DNA of 64,000 bases, taken from contig CAVZSM010000008.1 of NCBI GenBank assembly GCA_963777905.1, forward strand, positions 186,001-250,000, given 5' to 3'. The position numbers and the translations under genes were made by a program. This DNA is from Trebonia sp963777905. GTDB lineage: Bacteria; Actinomycetota; Actinomycetes; Streptosporangiales; Streptosporangiaceae. Each line of letters begins with the position of its first letter. The first letter of the stretch is position 1. Positions 9,995 through 19,339 of the stretch are shown one piece after another. The notes beneath the pieces were generated by a model that was not told the origin of the DNA, did not search any database, and saw nothing but the letters and a program-made list of their open reading frames with translations.

Positions 9995-12472
9995 TTACTC
10001 CGTTCGCAGGACGAGCGCGGGGCGCAGCCGGGCGGCTTCCCAGCCGGGCCCGCGGCGATGAGGTTGGCGGCCAGCAGGGTGGCGGGGATGGCGAGCAGCA
10101 CGGTGGCGAGCGGCACGGTGGCCGCTGTGGAGACGCCGGCGGCGCTGGCGAAGACGGCCCAGGCCCAGCGGCCGGCGATGACGCCGACCGGCAGCCCGAC
10201 GAGCAGCGCGACGGCGGCGAAGGCGCTGGCCTCCCAGGCGACCGTGCCGAGCACCTGCCGCCTGGTGAAGCCGAGGGTCTTCAGCAGCGCCAGGTCGCGG
10301 CGGCGGCGGCGCACGCCGGTGAGCAGCACGTGGGCCAGCGTACCGACGGCGAGCACCGCGAGCACCACGGCGAGGGCGAGCGGGGTGTCCCTGATGCTGG
10401 CGTAGTTCTTGATGTCGCCGGGCCGCTGGTCGGCGACGGGCGCGATGATGCAGGAGCCGACCGGGCAGCCGCTGGCCTGGAGGACCCCGGTGATCTTGGC
10501 GGCCGCGGCGGCCAGATTGGCGCCCGGCCGGTACCTGAGCAGGAAGAAGTTGTAGCAGGTGGCGCCGCCCGCGCAGCCGGTCTCCGGCTCTGTCTCCGAC
10601 AACACGGCGTTGCGGAACCACCGCTCCGGTGCCCAGGCCGGTGGGGGAGAAGCTGCCCCGGCTGAACGCGGGGAGGACGGCGACGCCGACGACCCGCATC
10701 GAGTGTGTGATGCCCGGGCCGCCGGTGCTGACCTGATTGACGGTCACCTGCACGGTCTGGCCGAGACGCGCGCCGATCGCGCGGAGCGTCTCCTCACCGA
10801 GGGCGATCTCGTCAGGGGCGGCCGGCGCGCGGCCGGCCAGCAGCGTGAGGTAGCCGCTGCCGCGTACCTGGTCGAGCCCGATCGCGGGCACGATCGCGCC
10901 GTCGATGGTGAGCTGCCCGTAGTCGCCGCCCGCGTACCCGCTGATCGACGGTATCGCCTGCGCCATCTGGCCGGCCTGGGCGCCGGTAGCGCTGCCGAAG
11001 TTGAAGTCCACCTCCTGCACCCAGTTCTGCCCGTAGTCGTGCGGCGTGCTGACCAGGCCGACGAGGCTGGCGCCGAAGACGGCGGCGGCCGCGAGCGCGG
11101 CGACCGCGATGACGCTGCCGGCCAGGGCGCTGCGCACCGGGACCGCGGTCCTGCCGTGGCCGGGCTCGAACGCCATCGCGACCCCGGCGCCGCCGGTCAC
11201 GGACCCGGCGTGGGTCAGCGCCGCCGCCAGCCGCGACGGTCGCGACTGCCGCACGGTGGGCTCGGCCACCCCGAGGGGGCCCTGCGCCTGGCGGGCCGCC
11301 CGCCACGCGGGCGGGGTGAGCACGGCGAGGGGAAGCAGGGCGATGGCGGCGAACCCGGCGCCGAGGATGGCGAGGTTAACCTCGACGCCGGGGTGCGGCT
11401 CTGCCAGCCGGGCGGGGCCGATCGGCATCAGCGGGGATGCCGCGATGGCGACGGCCACGGCGACGATGGCCCCGGTCACGGTCACGATCCCAAGCCGCGC
11501 CAGCGACAGGGTGACCAGCGCCGCCCGGTTCACGCCGAGCGCGCGCAGGATGGGGAACTCGGCCGCGTCGAGCGCGAGCTGGCGGCTGAGCAGCTGGCCG
11601 ATGACGGCCAGCGCGATCAGCCCGGCGAGCCCGGCGAAGACGGCGAGCGCGACGGCCTCCGGCCTGATGGCCCGCTCGGTGGCGTTGACCTGGTCCGACA
11701 GGTTGATGGTGATGATGTTCCCCGTCGTGTCCGGGTAGCGCTTGGCGAGCTTTTCCGCGGCGCTGCTGAACGCGGCCTGCGACGCGCCAGGCGCCAGCCG
11801 GACCGCCGCCTCGTATCCGTCGGCGAGGCCCGCCGCCACGGGCGGGGCGGCGAACGGCCAGCTGACCAGGGCGGTCGGCCCTGCGGTGTTGGTGCCCGTG
11901 GGCACGATCTCGTCGTCGAACGCGACGATCGCGGTCACCCGGTACGTCAGCGTGACGGCCTTGTTGTACTCGGGGGCGCCGCTGGGGGCGCTGGGCACCC
12001 CGTACAGCCGCAGCGTGCCGCCCGGCGTCAGGTGCTCCAGGCTGGCGAGCTGCTGGTCGACCATGGCCTGGCCGGGTGCCTTCGGGTCGTACAGCCGGCC
12101 CGCGAGGATCTTGACCCGGTCGACGGTGACGCCCATGGCCCCGTCCGGACTCGACATCACGGTCACGTTCGTCTGGTTGCCGCGCGACAGCACCGTCCCG
12201 TAGATGCCGGCCGTGGTCATCGCCGCGATGTGCGGCTGCCGGGCGAGCGCGGCGAAGTAGTCGGCCGGGATGCCGTTCCCCTCAGGGACGATGTCGGTCT
12301 GGGTCGCGTTGGCCCAGGTCAGCAGCCGCGGGTAGGCGGTGTCGGTGCGCCGCGCGCCGGCGGCGGCGGTCAGCACCACGCCGCCGATGAGCCCGAGCAG
12401 CAGGGCGAGGCTGAGCAGCGCCGGCCAGCGCCGCCGGACGTCGGCGCGCAGCGCGAGCCAGACCGTGGTCAT
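9995..12472 (-). pseudogene. FtsX-like permease paralog 3, frame-broken
   Basis: This paralog starts MTTVWLALRADVRRRWPALL at an ATG with a GGA box nine bases upstream; the same leader arrangement is found in front of paralog 4. It ends RPALVLRTE. One frame runs from 12472 to about 10615 and covers the N-terminal helix, the first extracellular domain, the first FtsX block and most of the second extracellular domain. An extra C near 10615 moves the frame to the segment with GVRRRRRDLALLKTLGFTRR. A second indel near 10050 restores the original frame for the last codons. The total length is a multiple of three (826 codons), so the two indels compensate. Substrate unknown. Confidence 0.78.
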
Positions 12473-12542
12473 AACCAGCATTCCATCGCGGCACCAGCCG
12501 GGCGGCAATACGGCCGCCATCCCGGCGGGAGTGGTGCTGCCA

Positions 12543-15045
12543 TCACTCCGCGCGCAGCACCGTGGCGGGACGCAGCCGGGCCGCGGTCCAGCCGGGCCAG
12601 GCGGCGATGACGTTGGCGAGCAGCAGCGTGACCGGGATGGCGAGCAGCACCAGCGGCACGTTGACGGTGGCCTGGCTGGCGATCCCGGCAGCGTCGGCGA
12701 ACAGCGCCCAGGCCCACCGGCCGGCGACGACGCCGACCGGGATGCCGATGAGCAGCGCGGCGGCGGCCAGCGCGGTGGCCTCCCAGGCGACCGCGCCCTG
12801 GACTTGGGACCTGGTGAACCCCAGGGTCTTGAGCACCGCCATGTCCCGGCGGCGGCGGCGCACCCCGGTGAGCAGGACGTGCGCCACGGTGGCGACGGCG
12901 AGCACCGCGAGCACCAGGCCGAGTGCGAGCGGGGTGTCGCTGACCGCGGCATAGTCCTTGATCTCGCCGGGCCGCTGGTCGCTGGTCACCGTGCACGCGC
13001 CGAACGGGCAGCCGACCGCCGCTGCGGCGGCGAGCAGCCGGGTCGCCGCGGCGGCCGTGTCGGTGCCCGCGCGGTAGCGGAGCAGGAAGAAGTCGTAGCA
13101 GGTGACGCCCTGTACGCATCCGGTGTTCGCCTGGGTCGTTGTCAGCAGCGCGGCCGGGACCACGGCGCCGTTTCCCAGGTCGGTGTCGCTGAGATCCTGC
13201 AGGCCGAAGTCGGGGAAAACGGTGACGCCGACGACCCGCATCGTCCGCTCGGTGCCCGGGCCGGCTATCCCCGTCGCCAGGTTGACGGCGACCCGTACGG
13301 TCTCGCCGAGCCGCGCGTGGATGGCGCGCAGCGTCTGCGCGCCGAGCGCGATCTCGTCCGGGCCGTCGGGCGTCCGGCCGGCCAGCATCGTGAGGTAGCC
13401 GCTGTCATCGCCCTGACCGGTGCTGCCGGGAGGCGGGTCGACACCGATCGCGGGCACGAGCTGGCCGTCGATGGTGAGCTGGCCGGAGTTACCTTCCGTG
13501 TACCCGGCGATGCCCGGCACGGTGGACAGCACCTTCGCGCCCAGCGAGGCCGGGACAGCGGCGAAGCCGGTGCTGAGCTCGGCGTCCCAGTTCTGCCCGT
13601 ACCGGCCCGGCGTGCCGACGAGGCCAGCGAGGCTGGCGCCGAAGACGGCCGCGGCAACGAGCGCGGCGATGGCCACGACGGTGCCCGCCAGGGCGCTGCG
13701 CACCGGGACCGCGGTCCGGCCGCGCCCCGGCTCGAGCGCCATCCGCACGCCGATGCCGCTCGTCACCGGTCCGGCCGACGTCAGCGTGGCCGCCAGCAGG
13801 GACGGCCGGGTCCGCCCCGCGGCCGGCTCGGCTACGCCGAGCGGCCCCATCGCGTGGCTCACCGCGCGCCAGGCCGGCCGGGCGAGCAGTGCGAGCGGCA
13901 GCGCCGCGATGACCGCGAAGCCGATGGCGAGCACGGCCACGTCGGCCTGCGCGCCCGGGTCAGGTTCGGCGAGCCGGGCGGCGCCGATCGGCATCAGCGG
14001 CGAGGCGGCCACCGCGATCGCGACCGCCAGGATCGCCCCGGCGACCGTGACCAGGGCGAGCCGGGCCGCGGACAGGGCGAGCAGGCTGCGGCGGGTCATG
14101 CCGAACGCGCGCAGGATCGGGAACTCGGCCGAATCCAGCGCGAGCTGGCGGGCGAGCAGCTGGCCGAGCACCGCGAGCGAGATCACCCCTGCGAGCGCGG
14201 CGAAGATCGCCAGGGCCACGGCCTCCGGCCGGATGCCCCGCTCGGTGGGGGTCATCTCGCTGGACAGGTTGACGAAGGCGGTGAAGTTGCCGTGCGGCCT
14301 GCGGGTAGCGCTTCTCCACGGCCTTGGCGGTGGTGATGAACGCCGCCGGGTCCGCACCCGGCCGCAGCCGCACCCCGCCCTCAGCCAGGTAGAAAGTCTT
14401 AGTAGCCGCGCTGGTGCGGGTGAATCCCGGGCTGAAGAGCACCAGTGGCTCGCTGTTGGTCGCGGTGACGGGCACCACCTGGTCGTCGAAGACGGCGATG
14501 GCCGTCACCCGGAAGTCGAGCGGGAAGGCGCCCTTGAGGTCCGGCCCTTGCCGCGTGTTGCCGGGGATGCCGAGCAGGTGCAGGGTGTCGCCCGGCCGCA
14601 GGTGCTCCATGCTGGCGAGCTGCGGGTCGATCACCGCCTCGTCCGCCGCCCCCGGGCTGAACATCCGTCCCCCCAGGATCTTGACCCGGTCGACCGTCGC
14701 GCCGTACGTCCCGTCCGGGCTGGACAGGGCCTCCAGCTGCGGGTCCGGCTCGGCGTGCGGTACCGGCAGCGCGACGGTGTACTGATTCGCCGTCTCCACC
14801 GCCGCGACCTGCGGCAGCCGGGCTAGCGCGGCGAAGTACGCCGGATCGGGCTCGCCGGGTGTCACCTCGACCTCGGAGGCGTTCGCCCAGCTCAGCAGCC
14901 GGGGATAGGCGGTGTCCGTGCGCCGTGCGCCGGCCGCCGCGATGAGCACGACCCCGCCGGCCAGGCCGAGCAGCAGTGCGAGGCTGACCAGCGCGCGCCA
15001 CCGGCGTCGCACGTCGGCGCGCAGCGCGAGCCAGACCGTTGCCAT
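12543..15045 (-). pseudogene. FtsX-like permease paralog 4, one frame break
   Basis: It starts at the ATG of MATVWLALRADVRRRWRALV; an upstream in-frame ATG (MLT) is possible. A GGTGGA ribosome site lies nine bases before the chosen start. It ends RPATVLRAE. A single extra G near 14305 splits VEKRYPQA from HGNFTAF; the remaining 1.75 kb is open. This makes it the second-least damaged member of the array. The two-FtsX-block layout and the VRRRRRDMAVLKTLGFTRSQ motif match the other paralogs. It is divergent from paralog 5, with 144 bases between the starts, and about 70 bases upstream of paralog 3 on the same strand. Confidence 0.8.
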
Positions 15046-15189
15046 AGTCAGCATTCCACCGGCAGGCCCGGCCGTGGGCAATGGGGGAGGTATCCCGCGG
15101 CTAGTGGTGCTGCCCGCACCGTTGGCGACCTGAGGAAGGCAAGCTGCCTCCCTCCCAGGCCGGCTGTCAGCCGGGGGATACTGCAGGGC

Positions 15190-17729
15190 ATGCGGGGTGC
15201 GGACGTCTTCGGAGTCGCGTGGTACCGGTTCCGGTGCACGTGGGGTGAGCGCTGGCCCGGGTACCTCGCCCTCGTGCTGCTGCTCGGGCTGCTCGGCGGC
15301 CTGGCGATGGGCTCGGTGGCCGCCGCCCGCCGCACCCAGGCCGCGTTCCCCGCCTACCTGGCGAGCACCAACCCGTCCGACCTGACCGTGCTGACCGGCC
15401 TGTACGGGGTGGCGGGCAGCAAGGGCTACGACCCGGCCGTGATCGCGAAGATCGCCGCGCTGCCCGGCGTCCGGCACGTGTCCAGCTACGAAGGGCTGAA
15501 CGTGGCCGTGCTCGGCTCCGGGCAGAACCAGCAGGAGGAGGCGGGCAGCCAGGGCCTGAACGGCAGTCTGGACGGCGAGTACTTCAAGACCGACCGGGTG
15601 ACCGTCGTCCAGGGCCGGATGGCTGACCCCGGCAAGACCGACGAGGCGGTGATCGACGCGCAGGGCACCCCGTCGCCGGTCCACGTCGGCTCCGTGGCCC
15701 CGCTCGGCTTCTTCACGAACGCCCAGGTGCAGGCGGGCCAGGCGCAGCCAAGCCGTACCTGACGGAAATGATGAAGGTGGTCGGCAAGGTCGTCTACAGC
15801 TCGGAAGAGACCCAGGACGACGCCGACGTCCAGCGCGACGGCGGCGCGCTGTTCACCCCGGCGCTGACCCGGCTGCTCGCCCAGTGCTGCGCCAACTTCA
15901 CCGAGACCTCCGTGCAGCTCGCCCCGGGAACCAGCGTGGCCGCCGCCGAAGCAAGCATCCAGCAGGTGCTGCCGAAGGGGTTCCCCATCGAGTTCTACGT
16001 CACGTCGCTCACCGCGGCGAAGGCGGAGCGGGCCATCGAGCCGACGTCGATCGCGCTCGCGGTCTTCGGCGGGATCGCGGCGGTGGCCGCGCTGCTCATC
16101 GCGGGCCAGGTCATCGGCAGGCAGCTGCGCCTCGGCGCCGGCGACCTCGGCACGCTGCGCGCGCTCGGCGCGAGCCCGGCCGTGACGACCGGCGACGGGC
16201 TGCCCGGGGTGCTCGGCGCTATCGCGGCGGGCGCGCTGCTGGCCTGCGCCGTCGCCGTCGGCCTGTCGCCGCTCGCGCCGCTCGGCTCGATACGTGCCGT
16301 CTACCCCTATCCGGGCATCGCGTTCGACTGGACCATCCTCGGCGCCGGCTTCGCCCTGTTCACCTGCCTGCTGGCCGCGACCGCCGTGGTGATCGCCTAC
16401 CGGCGGGCACCGCACCGCGCCCTCGCCCGCGGCGTGCCGTCCCGTGCCACCGGGTCGGCCGTGGTGCGCGCCGCCTGGGCGGCCGGCCTGCCAGCGCCGG
16501 CGGCCGAGGGCGTCCGGCTGGCTCTCGACCCGCGCGCGGAACGCGGCAGGGCGCCGGTCAGGTCGGCCATCCTCGGTACCGTCCTGGCCACCGTGGTGCT
16601 GCTGGCGACGGTGACGTTCGGCGCGAGCCTGACCACGCTCGTCTCGCACCCGGCGCTGTACGGCTGGAACTGGACCTACGCGCTGAGCTCAGGGGTCATT
16701 ACCGTCAACCACAACCAGACGACGGCCGTCCTCGACCACGACCCGGAGGTCGCGGCGTGGACGGGCGTCTGGTTCGGCACCGCGCAGATCGACGGCGTGA
16801 CCGTCCCTGTCCTCGGCACGGACACGAACGCGCCGGTCGCGCCCCCGCTGCTGTCCGGCCACGGCCTGCAGGGACAAGGGCAAGTGGTGCTCGGCGCGAT
16901 GACCCTCGCGCAGCTGCACAAGAACGTCGGCAACGTCGTCACGGTCACCGACGGGGGACCGCGCCCGTTCTCCGTGCGGATCGTCGGCACCGCTACCCTG
17001 CCCTCGATGGGCGTCGCGGCCACCCTGCACACCGAGATGGGCACCGGCGCCGTGCTGCCGTACCAGGACATTCCCGGCGCTGCCGGGAACGAGCCCAACA
17101 ACATCCTGGTCACCCTGCGCCCCGGCGCCAACCTCGCCGCGCAGCAGAAGGTTCTCCAGACCATCGTCCCGGCCAACGTAGGCGGCGTGGTGCTGCCCGT
17201 GCAGCGCCCGGCGGAAATCGCCGATTACCAGTCGATGGGCACCGCGCCCGTGATCCTGGCCGGCGCCCTCGCGCTCGGCGCGCTCAGCTCGCTGCTGCTG
17301 ACGCTGATGTCCTCGGTCCGCCGTCGCCGCAGGGACCTCGCGCTGCTCAAGACCCTCGGGTTCACCCGGCGCCAGCTGTCCGCCACCGTGGCGTGGCAGT
17401 CCACCGCCGCGATCACCGTCGGCGCCATCGTGGGCGTCCCGCTGGGCATCGCGCTCGGCCGCGCGCTGTGGGACCTGTTCGCCGGGCAGATCAGCGTCGT
17501 GCCGCAGCCGACGGTCCCGGCGCTGACCGTCGTGCTCATCGTGGCCGGCGCGCTGGTCACCGCCAACGTGGTGGCCCTGCTGCCCGGCTGGGTGGCGGGC
17601 CGCACCCCCGCGGCCGCGCTGCTGCGCGCCGAGTTACGCCGTTACCGGCATGCCGCCCACAGTCCTGTGCGGCGGGCTACTGGTCTTCGTACAGTTCGGT
17701 CAGGTCGGCCGCGCCGGACTCGGCGCTGA
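15190..17729 (+). pseudogene. FtsX-like permease paralog 5, one frame break
   Basis: It starts MRGADVFGVAWYRFRCTWGE and keeps the layout of the other paralogs, but is clearly more divergent. The N-terminus has ARRTQAAFPAYLAS in place of ARRTDTAYPRLLS. The frame breaks once, near 15745, between NAQVQAGQAQ and KPYLTEMMKVV; after that 1.96 kb is open. The C-terminal block has SSVRRRRRDLALLKTLGFTR. Paralogs usually end LLRAE or LRTE; here the frame runs 30 codons past LLRAE and overlaps the 3' end of the Rieske gene on the other strand by 53 bases. That tail may be read-through rather than functional sequence. Confidence 0.78.
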
Positions 17730-19026
17730 AGGCTTCCTGGACGACCGGGTCGTCGCTGGTGCCGAGCACGCGCCAGTCTTCGCCGGGCTCGAGGATCTTC
17801 TCGGCGCCGCGGATCGACCGGAAGTCCATGCCGGCGCCCACAGCGGGCGGTTCCTTGCCTTCGGCCAGGTCCTTGGCGGCGGAGATGAGGAGGTGCCGCA
17901 TCCGGCTGATGGCCTTGTCGGTGGAGCCGAGCTGCTCCTGGGTGCGGTCGTAGATCGGGCCCATCGACTCGGTCACCATCAGGTCCTGGCTGACGAAGTC
18001 CGCGACACCGCTGAACGTGGAGGTCCGCTGCACGTCCCGGTCGATCAGGTAGTCGTTCTCCGCGGTATACCGGCGGGGGACGATCCCGTCGTTGTAGGAG
18101 GATATCGGCGTCGAGAACGGGGCGATCGAGAAGAGGTTCGCGCCGCCGAGTTCCCGGGGGTTCGGCCGCTTCTTCGGCGCGAAGAAGTAGCGCCAGCAGT
18201 TCTCGTCGTCGATCGGGATGAACATCCCCTGCCCGGCGCTGAACGGGATGCTCGCGACCATGGTGTGGAACGGCACCGCGAAGGCGGTGACGCGGACGTG
18301 GGTGTTGCCGTTGGGGGTGGTGCGGATGCCGGCGTAGCGGTAGCCGTACCAGGTGTCGTCGAGTTCGAGGCGGGGGGCGCGGTCGTGCCGCCAGAATTTC
18401 CAGGACATGGCGTTGGAGGGGTAGCCGGGCTTGTCGGAGCCGTCGTCGGGGATGTCGTCGATGCCGTCCCATTGGTGCAGGTGGGAGATGTGCGCGGTGT
18501 CGATGTTGCCTTCCATCGCCTGCACCCAGTTGCAGGTGCTGTGCTGCTTAGTGGCTATGAACTCGCTGGCGTCCATCCCGTCGCTGCCGAAGTCCCTGAA
18601 GGGCGTCATGGTCTCCCGCGGACCCAGGTAGGCCCAGACGATGCCGCCGGACTCGTGCGTGGGATAGGCCCGCATCCGGACCTTCTCGCAGAATGGCGCC
18701 GGCTCGCTGGGCATGTCCACGCACCGGCCTTCGGTGTCGTACGCCCAGCCGTGGTAGACGCAGCGGAGGACGGCGTCCTCGTTGCGGCCGTAGTACAGCG
18801 ACGCGCCGCGGTGCGGGCAGTTCTCCTGCACCAGCCCGATCCGCCCGGTGGTGTCCCTGAAGGCGACCAGGTTCTCGCCGAACAGCCGCACTCGCGCGGG
18901 CGCGCCGCCCGGCTCGGGGATCTCGGCGGTCAGGCAGGCCGGCGTCCAGTACCGGCGCAGCAGCTCGCCCATCAGCGTCCCGGGTCCCACCCGAGTGAGG
19001 ATCTCGTTCTCTTCTGCCCGCAGCAT
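17677..19026 (-). CDS. Rieske 2Fe-2S aromatic ring-hydroxylating oxygenase, alpha subunit type
   Basis: This 449-residue oxygenase probably hydroxylates or O-demethylates an aromatic substrate with electrons from a separate reductase. The Rieske ligands are Cys70-His72 (CPHRG) and Cys89-His92 (CVYHGW). The mononuclear iron site is DTAHISHLH (D-x2-H-x4-H). The length and these motifs fit phthalate or phenoxybenzoate dioxygenase-like proteins. The start is the ATG at 19026, with GGAGG six bases upstream; an in-frame start ten codons earlier lacks this. No reductase or ferredoxin gene is adjacent, so the electron partner is elsewhere. The 300 bases upstream are unusually AT-rich and probably hold its promoter. 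Substrate unknown. Confidence 0.9.
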   Translation of the reverse strand: MLRAEENEILTRVGPGTLMGELLRRYWTPACLTAEIPEPGGAPARVRLFGENLVAFRDTTGRIGLVQENCPHRGASLYYGRNEDAVLRCVYHGWAYDTEGRCVDMPSEPAPFCEKVRMRAYPTHESGGIVWAYLGPRETMTPFRDFGSDGMDASEFIATKQHSTCNWVQAMEGNIDTAHISHLHQWDGIDDIPDDGSDKPGYPSNAMSWKFWRHDRAPRLELDDTWYGYRYAGIRTTPNGNTHVRVTAFAVPFHTMVASIPFSAGQGMFIPIDDENCWRYFFAPKKRPNPRELGGANLFSIAPFSTPISSYNDGIVPRRYTAENDYLIDRDVQRTSTFSGVADFVSQDLMVTESMGPIYDRTQEQLGSTDKAISRMRHLLISAAKDLAEGKEPPAVGAGMDFRSIRGAEKILEPGEDWRVLGTSDDPVVQEAFSAESGAADLTELYEDQ

Positions 19027-19339
19027 GCCGTACCTCCGATGAGAAGACCACCGCAATCATACCAATCCATCTATTAACAAAAATGATTAGAGATATCCAA
19101 TTCAATGATGATGTCGAATGATCGAATTTCCGTGCGGGATTTGTCCCGGATTCTGGCGCCTTATCCCGCACAATGATTCCCGTTGCCCCTTGCCTCGCCA
19201 TGCCGGAACACCGTCGTACGGTGGTGACCGAACACCATGTCCGGTTTTCGGACCCACGAAAACAGCCTCGGCGCGTGCATAGTTCCGCGGAAGACGGGCA
19301 GACGTGCCAGGTCAGCTATCCGGCGGGTGGGAGTAGCTC
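19027..19339. promoter_or_regulatory. AT-rich divergent intergenic region
   Basis: It separates the Rieske gene (minus) from the surface protein gene (plus). About 19050-19170 is strikingly AT-rich for this window, with TATTAACAAAAATGATTAG near 19070-19092. This is probably the shared promoter region, although I cannot fix the -35 and -10 boxes with confidence. No gene seen. Confidence 0.45.

Noticed and set aside
10559..12610. Long plus-strand frame opposite permease paralog 3
   Set aside because: Third-position GC on the opposite strand makes it open; it has no domain or start signal.
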